A DNA stretch of 15,943 nt, from the NCBI GenBank assembly GCA_019120675.1, contig DWUQ01000167.1:1-15943 (forward strand). Direction: 5' to 3'. The stretch's first letter is position 1, and every line of letters begins with the position of its first letter. This document shows positions 1-7,297 of this stretch, in pieces. The notes below the pieces were generated by a model that saw nothing but the letters and a program-made list of their open reading frames with translations, was not told where the DNA came from and ran no database searches. The translations under genes and the position numbers were made by a program. The stretch is from Candidatus Paenalcaligenes intestinipullorum. Lineage in GTDB: Bacteria > Pseudomonadota > Gammaproteobacteria > Burkholderiales > Burkholderiaceae_B.

Positions 1-8
1 AATGTTTT

Positions 9-1349
9 TCATTTCTCATTGTGAATGAGTTGCTCATTAATTCCAGCCACCACCCGCTGCACCGAGCCTTGATGTTTCTGCACCCAATACCGAGCCGCTT
101 GGCTTAAGTGAGCATGGTCGCTACGCGACTCCATTAATAACAACGCTTGACGTAAGGCAGCTTTGGCATTGGGTGCACGTAAAATAGCCTGAGCCTGAAC
201 CGCATCGTGAACCGCTTGCTCAAAATTACGCACATGCGGCCCCAAAATCACGACCTTGCCTAGAGCACACGCCTCAATAAAGTTGTGGCCGCCAAAGGGC
301 TCAAAGCTCCCCCCCATGATGACCACTTGCGCTTGAGCTACATACCACGGCATTTCACCCAAGCTATCACCCAGCAGCACATCAGCCTCCCGCAGCACGT
401 CCAAGGCGGAGCGACACCCCTCACCGCCTACGTTTTTTAAGGCACTACGTCGACAGACCACTAGGCCTGTATTCACGAGCAATTGATGAACCGCATCAAA
501 GCGCTGAGGATGGCGGGGCACAATATAAAACAACGTACGTCGGTGGGCTTCTAGCCCTAACTGATGCTCGCGTTGTACCTGACGTTGGATTTCGGGCAAA
601 AATAAAGCCTCTTCGCCTTCACGTGTACTGGCAATCAACACGACCTTGCGCCCTAATTCCTGGGCACAGGTGCAACCGTGATCAACCAGATCTTGAGGCA
701 GCTGCACATCAAATTTAAAGTTGCCCGCGACTCGGACTGCATGCCCGCCTGCTTGCTCAAGACGCTGCGCATCCGCGAGACTTTGCGCGTAAATGGCCGT
801 AAAGCTGGAATAAGCAGCGTGCATAATGCTGCCCAAACGCAAACTCTGCCGCAGTGACCGCTCTGAAAAACGCGCACTCACAAGCAATACGGGGAGTTTG
901 GCCTGCACGGCGGCATGCATGAGGTTGGGCCAAACTTCGCGTTCAACAATGACCGCTACGGAAGGCTGATAATGTGCAATAAAGCGTCGGCACGCACCTG
1001 GAAAATCATAAGGTAGCCACTGCTGCACCAGCTGACCTTGGGCAACCGCTTCAGCAAACACGCGTGCGCCTTCTGCCCGACCCGTATAGGTTAAGTGCGT
1101 CAGGAGCACAGTATGGCCTTGCGACAATAAAGCCTGAATCAAAGGTTGCGCCGCGCGCGTTTCCCCTAAGCTCACAGCATGAACCCAAATGGGTGCCTTT
1201 CCAAAAGGCGAGGTCCGGCGGTAATACCCAAAGCGCTTCGGCCCTAAGATCTCCCACTGCCCGCCTACGCGTCGCGCACGCAGCCCCATCCAAGCCAACA
1301 ACAGTGGGGACAGTAAACGCAACAGAAAGGTGTACAACACACGGGTCAC
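9..1349 (-). CDS. waaA: 3-deoxy-D-manno-octulosonic acid (Kdo) transferase
   Basis: Transfers Kdo from CMP-Kdo to the lipid A precursor at the cytoplasmic face of the inner membrane, beginning the LPS inner core. The 446-residue product is close to the usual length of about 425. A hydrophobic N-terminal anchor lies at about residues 5-22. The motif HAVSLGETRAAQPL carries the conserved Glu63, the expected general base. The C-terminal half has the GT-B nucleotide-sugar region, including GGSFEPFGGHNFIEACALGK near residues 346-365. The start is GTG at 1349, with no convincing SD; a second in-frame GTG lies three codons downstream. It begins 13 bases after the waaC stop, so the two are probably cotranscribed and perhaps translationally coupled. 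Whether it adds one or two Kdo residues cannot be read from the sequence. Confidence 0.95.
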   Translation of the reverse strand: MTRVLYTFLLRLLSPLLLAWMGLRARRVGGQWEILGPKRFGYYRRTSPFGKAPIWVHAVSLGETRAAQPLIQALLSQGHTVLLTHLTYTGRAEGARVFAEAVAQGQLVQQWLPYDFPGACRRFIAHYQPSVAVIVEREVWPNLMHAAVQAKLPVLLVSARFSERSLRQSLRLGSIMHAAYSSFTAIYAQSLADAQRLEQAGGHAVRVAGNFKFDVQLPQDLVDHGCTCAQELGRKVVLIASTREGEEALFLPEIQRQVQREHQLGLEAHRRTLFYIVPRHPQRFDAVHQLLVNTGLVVCRRSALKNVGGEGCRSALDVLREADVLLGDSLGEMPWYVAQAQVVIMGGSFEPFGGHNFIEACALGKVVILGPHVRNFEQAVHDAVQAQAILRAPNAKAALRQALLLMESRSDHAHLSQAARYWVQKHQGSVQRVVAGINEQLIHNEK

Positions 1350-1362
1350 TAGGCTTTACGAC

Positions 1363-2391
1363 TCAATCAGAAAGGCTTATGGATACCGCCGGCGTCTCGT
1401 TAGAGGCTGCAACGCTCGTCATAGGCTCTACTAAAGGCAAAGGTCCGAGTGCTTGCTCAATAGCGCTGAGTACGGTTTGCGCAGAAGGCGCTTGCCCACG
1501 CTCCCCCAAGCTTGCCGTGTAGGCTGGACCTTCAAGGGGCGTGCGCACTGGAGTAGAGGCTTTATAGATACCGATTGTGGGTCGACCTAAGCCTGCAGCT
1601 AAATGCGTGAGGCCACTGTCTAGGCCAACCATAATGGTGGCGCTGGCTAATTCTTTGGCCACCGCATTGAGCCCCATACGCGGCAAGACCTTAGCATTCG
1701 CTCGATGCGCGATCAGTTGCTGAGCACGCTGACTTTCGCTTTCGCTGCCTGCCAACAAGCGCAAGCCTAAGCCACGCTGCTCGAGATCATCAAACACCTG
1801 CTGCCAATTGGCTTCGTCCCAAAGCTTATCGTCGCGGCTGGCCGAGGGCATAATTAAAGCATGGGGCTGAATCGAGACGCTTTCTGTTATGGTGTGCAAG
1901 CCAAAGTCAGGCTCGCCCTCATACTCATACCCAAACGCCAAAGCAGCCAGACTACGCTGGCGGATGACGGCAGGCTGCCAGAAGGCTACTCGATGTTTGA
2001 CTTGATAAAACAAAGAGGCCAGCGGCTCACGTGCGGATTTCCAATCTAAACCATGGCGCACCCCACGCGCTTGACGCACCAACCAGATGGATTTCATCAA
2101 CGCTTGCATGTCCAAGATAACGTCGTACTCGCGACTGGCTAAACGCTGCTTAAGCTGTCGACGCTCGGCACGGACCTGAGGGGACCACCAGTTTTTACGC
2201 CAGCGTCGGTGCGCAACGGGAATCACGTCCTGTACGGCAGGGTGCCAACTTGGGATATCCGCAAAGGCTTCTTCAGCCAACCAGTCTATGTGTGCATTCG
2301 GGATCTGACGAGCGATATCCGAAATCGCAGGCAGCATATGCACCAAGTCGCCCAGAGAGGAGGTGCGGACAATTAGTATTTTTAGAGTCAT
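1363..2391 (-). CDS. waaC: Lipopolysaccharide heptosyltransferase I
   Basis: Adds the first L-glycero-D-manno-heptose from ADP-heptose to Kdo of the LPS inner core; a cytoplasmic, membrane-associated GT-B enzyme of family GT9. The 342-residue product opens with KILIVRTSSLGDLVHMLPA, in which Asp15 matches the catalytic Asp13 of E. coli WaaC. The donor-binding half has MPSASRDDKLW (about 181-191) and GLDSGLTHLAAGLGRPTIGIY (about 256-276), the GT9 signature. The C-terminus carries a tail of roughly 20 residues rich in Ser, Ala and Val that looks non-conserved. The ATG at 2391 has no SD in front of it; instead a short ORF with a very good SD ends 5 bases upstream. waaA follows downstream. WaaF would be the paralogue to exclude, but the N-terminal motif and the neighbour favour WaaC. 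Confidence 0.92.
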   Translation of the reverse strand: MTLKILIVRTSSLGDLVHMLPAISDIARQIPNAHIDWLAEEAFADIPSWHPAVQDVIPVAHRRWRKNWWSPQVRAERRQLKQRLASREYDVILDMQALMKSIWLVRQARGVRHGLDWKSAREPLASLFYQVKHRVAFWQPAVIRQRSLAALAFGYEYEGEPDFGLHTITESVSIQPHALIMPSASRDDKLWDEANWQQVFDDLEQRGLGLRLLAGSESESQRAQQLIAHRANAKVLPRMGLNAVAKELASATIMVGLDSGLTHLAAGLGRPTIGIYKASTPVRTPLEGPAYTASLGERGQAPSAQTVLSAIEQALGPLPLVEPMTSVAASNETPAVSISLSD

Positions 2392-2396
2392 AGTTT

Positions 2397-2447
2397 TTAG
2401 CGCTCAGGCGACTTTACGGGCGGCATAACGATCAAACAGCAAAGCAT
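2397..2447 (-). CDS. Candidate 16-residue leader peptide before waaC
   Basis: A short ORF, MLCCLIVMPPVKSPER, lies in the 69-base gap between fmt and waaC. Its ATG has a GGAAGG SD (2455-2460) at a spacing of 7 bases, better than that of most annotated genes here, and its TAA ends 5 bases before the waaC ATG. The SD overlaps the fmt stop (TAAGGAAGG). Because waaC lacks an SD, termination of this ORF could deliver ribosomes to waaC by reinitiation. The peptide has no run of one amino acid that would suggest attenuation. An alternative is that the SD is a relic of a lost gene. Read in the fmt frame, the same stretch also encodes an 18-codon extension ending at TGA. Confidence 0.35.
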   Translation of the reverse strand: MLCCLIVMPPVKSPER

Positions 2448-2454
2448 CGTCGAG

Positions 2455-2460
2455 CCTTCC
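2455..2460 (-). promoter_or_regulatory. Strong Shine-Dalgarno downstream of fmt
   Basis: GGAAGG on the minus strand directly follows the fmt stop codon and sits 7 bases from the ATG of the 16-codon leader ORF. It is about 63 bases from the waaC ATG, too far to serve waaC directly. Confidence 0.5.
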
Positions 2461-3405
2461 TTAGAGGGGCTGCCAGCCTTGGACAAACTGAGCCACCGGC
2501 TGGCGGCGACTGCCCGGACGCTGTAATTCAGTCAGACATAAAATGCCATCGTTCGTGGCCACATCAATGCCATCCGTGCGCACGTGCATGACTTGACCTG
2601 GCGCATACGCATCCGCAGGCTGCGCCACGGCGTGAGCCGCCCAAACCTTAACGGGCTGCTCTAGCCCAGGAAGCATCATGGTGGTGCCAGGCACGGGGTT
2701 AAAGGCACGAATGCGTCGTGCCAAGGCTTCGGCACCAAGGTTAAAATCTAATGCCGCTTCGTCTTTGTGGAGTTTGTCGGCGTAGGTAACCCCTTGTTCG
2801 GATTGAGGTGTCGCGACGAGTGTGCCCTGAGCCAACTGATCTAAGGCTTGAATAATCGCTTGCGCGCCTAAGTCAGCCAATTCATCATGCAAGCTGCCCG
2901 CGGTATGCGTGGTGTGAATGGGTAAGCGTTGACGCAGCAGCATATCGCCCGTATCGAGGCCCGCATCCATTTGCATAATAGTGATGCCGGTTTCGGTGTC
3001 GCCCGCATCGATAGCGCGCTGAATCGGTGCGGCACCACGCCAACGCGGCAATAAGCTCGCGTGGATATTTAAGCAACCATATTTGGGCAAGCTCAGCACC
3101 CATTCAGGCAAAATTAAGCCATAGGCCGCCACCACCATCACGTCTGGTTTGAGAGCCGCGAGACGCTGTTGGGTCGCTAAGGCCTCCTCGGCGTAGCGGC
3201 CATCCAAACGTAGACCCGTAGGCTGAAGCACCTCAATTTGGTGGGCTTGTGCGCAGTCTTTGACCGGACTGGCACGCAACTTCATACCACGCCCCGAGGG
3301 TCGATCGGGTTGAGTCAGCACCAGCGGCACTTCGTGCCCAGCCTGAAGAATGGCCTCTAAGGCCAACCGTGCAAAATCTGGGGTGCCCGCAAAGACCACT
3401 CGCAT
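2461..3405 (-). CDS. fmt: Methionyl-tRNA formyltransferase
   Basis: Formylates the amino group of Met-tRNA(fMet) using 10-formyl-tetrahydrofolate, giving the initiator for bacterial translation; cytoplasmic. The 314 residues match the usual length. The N-terminal formyltransferase domain has the VFAGTPDFA start (about 4-12) and the catalytic motif LNIHASLLPRWRGAAPIQ, giving Asn113 and His115, followed by MDAGLDTGDML with Asp151. The His-Asp spacing of 36 equals that of E. coli Fmt (108 and 144). The C-terminal tRNA-binding domain covers about 210-314. The start ATG abuts the def stop (TAAATG), and AGGCGG lies at SD distance inside the end of def, so translation is probably coupled to def. Confidence 0.97.
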   Translation of the reverse strand: MRVVFAGTPDFARLALEAILQAGHEVPLVLTQPDRPSGRGMKLRASPVKDCAQAHQIEVLQPTGLRLDGRYAEEALATQQRLAALKPDVMVVAAYGLILPEWVLSLPKYGCLNIHASLLPRWRGAAPIQRAIDAGDTETGITIMQMDAGLDTGDMLLRQRLPIHTTHTAGSLHDELADLGAQAIIQALDQLAQGTLVATPQSEQGVTYADKLHKDEAALDFNLGAEALARRIRAFNPVPGTTMMLPGLEQPVKVWAAHAVAQPADAYAPGQVMHVRTDGIDVATNDGILCLTELQRPGSRRQPVAQFVQGWQPL

Positions 3406-3924
3406 TTAGACCGCCTGTTTTTGTGCTTCGCGCTGTTGTTTGCGCAATCGAGTACGAATACGATCACGCTTGAGCGGCGACAAGTACTCGACAAAGACTT
3501 TACCGAGCAAATGATCCAGCTCATGCTGGACACACACGGCCAATAAGCCATCGGCATGAAACTCAAAGGGCTCGCCATCGACATTTAGGGCACGCACTTT
3601 AATTTCGGCCGCGCGTTCGACCTTGTCGTAAACACCAGGCACCGATAAGCAGCCCTCTTCGAACACTTGATGCTCGTCGCTGTACCAAGTGATTTCGGGA
3701 TTAATTAACACCAACAAATCGTTGGCCTCTTCGGAAACATCGATCACCACCACGCGTTCGTGCACATTGACCTGGGTCGCCGCCAGACCCACGCCAGGCG
3801 CATCGTACATGGTTTCGGCCATGTCAGTCACCAATTGGCGGATCCGGTCGTCGACCTCTTGCACTGGCTTGGCCACCGTGTGCAAACGGGGATCTGGGTA
3901 TTCAAGTATAGGAAGCAAAGCCAT
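3406..3924 (-). CDS. def: Peptide deformylase
   Basis: Removes the N-formyl group from nascent proteins; a cytoplasmic metalloenzyme usually using Fe2+. All three motifs are present in a 172-residue product: GVGLAATQ at 44-51, EGCLS with Cys92, and QHELDH with His134, Glu135 and His138 (metal ligands Cys92, His134, His138). The reading frame is open upstream to an ATG at 4035 (209 aa), but the ATG at 3924 gives MALLPILEYPDPRL, which aligns with the family start, and a TATAAT lies between the two candidates. The product undoes the formylation that starts with Fmt, which is encoded immediately downstream without a gap. Confidence 0.96.
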   Translation of the reverse strand: MALLPILEYPDPRLHTVAKPVQEVDDRIRQLVTDMAETMYDAPGVGLAATQVNVHERVVVIDVSEEANDLLVLINPEITWYSDEHQVFEEGCLSVPGVYDKVERAAEIKVRALNVDGEPFEFHADGLLAVCVQHELDHLLGKVFVEYLSPLKRDRIRTRLRKQQREAQKQAV

Positions 3925-3951
3925 GGGATGAATCGTCCATATAAAAAAACA

Positions 3952-3957
3952 ATTATA
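3952..3957 (-). promoter_or_regulatory. Candidate -10 element for def-fmt
   Basis: A perfect TATAAT on the minus strand lies 27 bases upstream of the def ATG at 3924. At 16-18 base spacing no good -35 is seen (TATCGC at 17). Its position supports the shorter def start, because the alternative ATG at 4035 would lie upstream of it. Confidence 0.4.
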
Positions 3958-4125
3958 GTGGAGTCTGCGATGCAGCGATACTGGGTCATTTTGACCTACC
4001 CCATCCATACACAGACTGGTGCTGTGGTTCGTCATGTTTAGGGCTGTCGTGGATGTGTTCCACCTCCCTCATGCTCAGGTCAAAATTAGGGTATTGCGAC
4101 AAAAGACTCACACTTTGATCTGGAT

Positions 4126-4139
4126 GGAGGGTAATCGTG
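4126..4139 (+). promoter_or_regulatory. Shine-Dalgarno plus GTG, out of frame with dprA
   Basis: GGAGGG at 4126-4131 lies 5-6 bases before a GTG at 4137-4139, a textbook initiation site. That GTG is in a different frame from dprA and opens a 64-codon ORF running to 4331 inside dprA. The dprA ATG at 4153 is 22 bases from the GGAGG, too far for normal use. Confidence 0.45.
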
Positions 4140-4152
4140 GCACACTACCCGC

Positions 4153-5298
4153 ATGACGACTTCAACCTATCCAGAATTATATTATTGGCTCCGTTTAGCC
4201 ATGGAGCCAAACTTGCCTGCCAGCCAAGCGCGTCTGCTGCTGGCCCAATTTGGGCTGCCGCCCGATATTTATGCCCAGTCCGTCGGCAGCCTCAGCAAGC
4301 TTTTGCCGCATACTATCGCTGCACAGCTTAAGAGCACTACCCCCGAGTTCGAGTCGGCCCTACAACGCAGCCTAGAATGGGCGTCACAACCCGATCAGCA
4401 CATAGTGTGCTTAGCCGACCCGCACTATCCGGCTAGCCTACTGGAGACGGCCGACCCACCATTGGTGCTGTTTTGCAAAGGCAATTTGGAGCTTTTAGCC
4501 TCTCCTTGTTTGGCTATTGTAGGAGCCAGAAGTTCCACCCAAGGTGGGGAGCACAACGCCTTTGCGTTTGCCAAACACCTTAGCACAGTGGGGTGGACGA
4601 TTGTGAGTGGCTTAGCAAGCGGTATTGATGCCGCCGCGCATGAGGGGAGCCTCGCTGCCCTCAACCCAAAGGCGAGCACCATTGCCGTATTAGGTACTGG
4701 TATTGATATGGTTTATCCCGCGCGCAATCGTCAACTTGCCCACCGTATTGCCGAGCACGGTTTACTCATCAGCGAATTTCCCTTGGGCACCAAAGCCCTG
4801 CCCTACCATTTCCCTCAGCGTAATCGTGTGGTAGCTGGCTTAAGCGCAGGGGTGTTGGTGGTGGAGGCGGCCATAAAAAGCGGCTCACTCATTACTGCCC
4901 AGTACGCCTACGAATTGGGCAAAGAAGTGTTCGCCATACCGGGTTCCATTCACTCTCCGCTGTCTAAGGGGTGCCATCGACTGATACGACAAGGCGCTAA
5001 ATTGGTCGAGGCTGGCCAAGACATCCACGAGGAGCTGACCCCACGGCTCAAGCAGCTAGAGCTGTATGCGCTCACTGAACAGCCTAGCGCCGCTGCGCAC
5101 ACCCTGCCCAGTGTTGAGCTCGCCCCCGAGCTTCAACACCTGCTGGATCAGATCGGTTCAGACGCGTGCGCACCCGATGCGTTGCAGCAACGCACTCAAT
5201 TGGATACGTCCACTTTAGCCGCCCAGCTGGTCGAGCTGGAGTTAGCCGGCTTCATTTATCAAGACAACTATACGGGCATCTATCACCGCCTAGGCTAA
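4153..5298 (+). CDS. dprA: DNA-processing protein DprA (Smf)
   Basis: Binds incoming single-stranded DNA in natural transformation and loads RecA onto it; cytoplasmic. The 381-residue product has the N-terminal helical segment (about 1-80), then the Rossmann-like DprA core: IVGARSST (about 122-129), VSGLASGIDAAAH (about 151-163), AVLGTGIDMVYPARN (about 178-192) and FPQRNRVVAGLS (about 220-231). A winged-helix-like domain covers about 315-381. ATG 4153 is the only in-frame start after the upstream TAA at 4132, and the N-terminus matches the family, so it is kept although the nearest SD points at an out-of-frame GTG. The gene is divergent from def-fmt. Its presence does not prove competence, since dprA is widespread in non-competent bacteria. 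Confidence 0.95.
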   Translation: MTTSTYPELYYWLRLAMEPNLPASQARLLLAQFGLPPDIYAQSVGSLSKLLPHTIAAQLKSTTPEFESALQRSLEWASQPDQHIVCLADPHYPASLLETADPPLVLFCKGNLELLASPCLAIVGARSSTQGGEHNAFAFAKHLSTVGWTIVSGLASGIDAAAHEGSLAALNPKASTIAVLGTGIDMVYPARNRQLAHRIAEHGLLISEFPLGTKALPYHFPQRNRVVAGLSAGVLVVEAAIKSGSLITAQYAYELGKEVFAIPGSIHSPLSKGCHRLIRQGAKLVEAGQDIHEELTPRLKQLELYALTEQPSAAAHTLPSVELAPELQHLLDQIGSDACAPDALQQRTQLDTSTLAAQLVELELAGFIYQDNYTGIYHRLG

Positions 5299-5333
5299 GC
5301 GCACAGGCTGTTGTATCACCTCAACACATCAAC

Positions 5334-5383
5334 ACTGAGCCAGCCCCTTAAGACCGGTTTTTTGCTTATTGCACTGGCTCAGT
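5334..5383. repeat. 10-bp inverted repeat between convergent genes
   Basis: ACTGAGCCAG (5334-5343) and CTGGCTCAGT (5374-5383) are perfect inverted arms with a 30-base loop. The loop contains ACCGGTTTTTT, that is, a T-run on the plus strand and an A-run on the minus strand. It lies between the ends of dprA and the aapJ-like gene, where a bidirectional terminator would be expected. However, neither outer flank has a T-run, so it is not a canonical intrinsic terminator. Confidence 0.55.
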
Positions 5384-5398
5384 TGGTGTAACGGATGA

Positions 5399-6418
5399 TT
5401 AACGAATCGGCAAACCGTAGATTAAGCCGCCATCCTGCCATTGAGCATTCAAGCCACGCTTGATCTGCAAGGGGCTGTCTGCCCCCACGTTGCGCTCGAA
5501 ACTTTCTCCGTAGTTACCCACTTGCTTCACAATGTTGTAGGCCCATTTTTCATCTAAACCTAAGTTTTTACCACTGCCTTCGGTCGCGCCCAACAAGCGA
5601 CGAATATTCGGGTCTTCGCTTTGTAGGTGCTGATCCACGTTGGCTGAGGTTAAGCCCAGCTCTTCAGCGTTAAACATGGCTTGCAACGTCCATTTCACGA
5701 CGTTAAACCATTGGTCGTCACCTTGGCGCACAAAGGGTCCAAGTGGCTCTTTGGAAATAATTTCCGGTAAAACCAAGTAATCGTCAGGGTTGGACAGCTT
5801 AGAAATACGAATCGATGCCAAACCTGAAGCATCGGTGCTGAACACATCGCAGCGGCCCGCCACGAAAGCGTTCACCACTTCATTAAATTGGTCAATTACG
5901 ACAGGTGTGTATTGAATATTGTTGGCACGCGCCCAATCGGCCATGGTGTTCTCGTTGGAGGTACCAGTTTGCATGCATACGGTGGCCCCATCGAGCTCTT
6001 TGGCGCTGCTGACACCCAACTCCTTGGAAACCAAAAAGCCTTGGCCATCATAGAAATTCACCCCAACGCCCATCGCGCCCAGTGCGGTATCACGCTGCTG
6101 AGTAATGGTGGTGTTGCGCGCGAGCACATCAACCTCACCGGACTGTAGCGCGGTAAAACGCTGTTGGGAGTTGAGCGGTACCGCTTTGAACTTGCTCGCA
6201 TCGCCTAGAACGGCTGCGGCGACAGCGCGACACACATCAATATCTAAGCCCTCCCATTCGCCTTTATCGTTTGGTGCCGAAAAACCTGCAAAGCCAGTGG
6301 TCACGCCGCACTCCACATGACCACGTTTTTTAACGATATCGAGCGTATCCGCCTGTGCCAGAGTGGGCACAGCGAGAGCGGCCATGGACAGGCCAAAAGC
6401 AAAAGCGCGCAAACGCAT
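5399..6418 (-). CDS. aapJ: AapJ-type amino-acid ABC transporter binding protein
   Basis: Periplasmic solute-binding protein of the general L-amino-acid transporter type (AapJ/BztA). The signal peptide is about residues 1-23, ending LAQA before DTLDIVKKRGHVECGVT. Conserved stretches are GLDIDVCRAVAAAV (about 58-70), RFTALQSGEVDVLARNTT (about 88-104), VCMQTGTSNEN (about 147-157), GRCDVFSTDASGL (about 188-200) and ISKEPLGP. Cys37, Cys63, Cys148 and Cys190 are present, typical of this group. The length of 339 residues is normal. AAGGAGA lies at good SD distance. The permease and ATPase partners (aapQ, aapM, aapP) are not adjacent, so it is a standalone gene here; it may supply a transporter encoded elsewhere or act alone as a binding or sensing protein. 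Confidence 0.9.
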   Translation of the reverse strand: MRLRAFAFGLSMAALAVPTLAQADTLDIVKKRGHVECGVTTGFAGFSAPNDKGEWEGLDIDVCRAVAAAVLGDASKFKAVPLNSQQRFTALQSGEVDVLARNTTITQQRDTALGAMGVGVNFYDGQGFLVSKELGVSSAKELDGATVCMQTGTSNENTMADWARANNIQYTPVVIDQFNEVVNAFVAGRCDVFSTDASGLASIRISKLSNPDDYLVLPEIISKEPLGPFVRQGDDQWFNVVKWTLQAMFNAEELGLTSANVDQHLQSEDPNIRRLLGATEGSGKNLGLDEKWAYNIVKQVGNYGESFERNVGADSPLQIKRGLNAQWQDGGLIYGLPIR

Positions 6419-6440
6419 AAGAGTCTCCTTGGTGGAAAGT

Positions 6441-6455
6441 TGATGCTAAGCATCA
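6441..6455. repeat. 15-bp palindrome, candidate operator
   Basis: TGATGCT-A-AGCATCA is a perfect 7+1+7 palindrome located 23-37 bases upstream of the aapJ-like start codon. It covers the predicted -10, the place where a dimeric repressor would block RNA polymerase. I do not recognise the binding protein. Confidence 0.5.
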
Positions 6456-6471
6456 TAACGCAGGCGCTCAA
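6443..6471 (-). promoter_or_regulatory. Candidate promoter of the aapJ-like gene
   Basis: On the minus strand TTGAGC (6471-6466) and TAGCAT (6448-6443) are separated by 17 bases, each matching four of six consensus positions. Transcription would start near 6436, giving a leader of about 18 bases that holds the AAGGAGA SD. The -10 lies within a perfect palindrome. Confidence 0.4.
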
Positions 6472-6487
6472 TGCCCTCCTACGCCTG
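6461..6487. repeat. Short inverted repeat CAGGCG/CGCCTG
   Basis: Six-base arms (6461-6466 and 6482-6487) enclose 15 bases and overlap the predicted aapJ -35. There is no T-run after it on the minus strand, so it is a weak candidate for ending yggS transcription. It is short enough to be chance. Confidence 0.25.
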
Positions 6488-6527
6488 AGAATATATAATA
6501 GCGATATATGTATATGCCATTTTATGC

Positions 6528-7229
6528 TTAAGCGTAATAGCGCGTACCAAACAATGCCGAACCAATACGCACTTCGGTACTGCCTTCAGCGACCGCAGCT
6601 TCTAAATCATCACTCATCCCCATGGACAAGCATGGCAAGTCAAAGCCCGCCTCACGCGCCTGCTCAACCGCTTGACGTGCTAAAGCAAAACAACGACGCT
6701 GCTCGGCCACATCCGTAGTTTGTGTCGCCATGGTCATGACTCCAAAAGGCTTGAGGCTCGCGTAGGCTTTTAAAGTACGTAAAAATTCGGTGAGCTCAGC
6801 AGGCTCTAGGCCAGTCTTGCTGCCTTCTTGGGCGGTTTTCAACTGAATCAGTACCGGCAAGCCCCGCCCTTGCTGTTGCAGACGTCGGTCTAGGGCCTCG
6901 GCCACACTTAAACGATCCAAACTGTGCAACTCCGTCACGTAGCGCGCAATGTCTTTGGCCTTGTTGCTTTGCACATGACCAATCATAATCCAATCGAGGG
7001 CTTGATCTGGGAAGGCCTGCAGCCGTTGCTGAATAGCGGGCAGCCGATTCTCACCAAAGCGCTGCAAGCCTGCTTCTATGGCCGTCTGCACCACAGCATC
7101 GTCGAAGCTCTTGCTCACAGGCAAGAGCTGCACACTTTGCGGTTCACGCCCCACGTGGGTACACGCTTCGGCAATGCGTTGACGAATATGATGCAAGCGC
7201 TGGGTGAAGGCAGAAGTTAAGTCGTCCAT
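6528..7229 (-). CDS. yggS: YggS-family PLP homeostasis protein
   Basis: Cytoplasmic pyridoxal-5'-phosphate-binding protein (PLPBP family) that keeps the PLP pool and amino-acid metabolism in balance; no catalytic activity is known. From the ATG at 7229 the product is 233 residues, matching the E. coli length of about 234. It contains LLPVSK with the PLP-binding Lys40, FGENRLPAIQQRLQ, WIMIGHVQSNKAKDI, and the C-terminal SMGMSDDLEAAVAEGSTEVRIGSALFG that holds the phosphate. The frame extends to ATGs at 7241 and 7274, but none of the three has a clear SD; 7229 is chosen by alignment to the family. It is divergent from gdhA and upstream of the aapJ-like gene on the same strand, about 110 bases apart, apparently with separate promoters. 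Confidence 0.93.
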   Translation of the reverse strand: MDDLTSAFTQRLHHIRQRIAEACTHVGREPQSVQLLPVSKSFDDAVVQTAIEAGLQRFGENRLPAIQQRLQAFPDQALDWIMIGHVQSNKAKDIARYVTELHSLDRLSVAEALDRRLQQQGRGLPVLIQLKTAQEGSKTGLEPAELTEFLRTLKAYASLKPFGVMTMATQTTDVAEQRRCFALARQAVEQAREAGFDLPCLSMGMSDDLEAAVAEGSTEVRIGSALFGTRYYA

Positions 7230-7297
7230 AATTCGAGGCATGAAAGGTCTAAAGATTGGTGGGGGATCCGGCATGCGATATCATAGAGCCTACATAA

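Noticed and set aside
1064..1522. A 152-codon plus-strand open frame
   Set aside because: It lies entirely antisense to waaA and waaC, both of which have clear family motifs; it is a shadow frame.
3925..4035. A 37-residue N-terminal extension of peptide deformylase
   Set aside because: The family starts at MALLPILEYPDPRL, and a TATAAT lies inside the extension, so the ATG at 3924 is preferred.
4049..4063. GTGGA-TGTGT-TCCAC hairpin upstream of dprA
   Set aside because: A five-base stem is too short to distinguish from chance, and it is not linked to a promoter or T-run.
4137..4331. The 64-codon ORF from GTG 4137 as a real protein
   Set aside because: Beyond its good SD, almost all of it is dprA read in another frame, and the product resembles no known family; the start site itself is reported as a finding.
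7230..7274. A 15-residue extension of YggS from ATG 7274
   Set aside because: The proline-rich extension is absent from the family, and starting at 7229 gives the usual length; the lack of an SD leaves some doubt.
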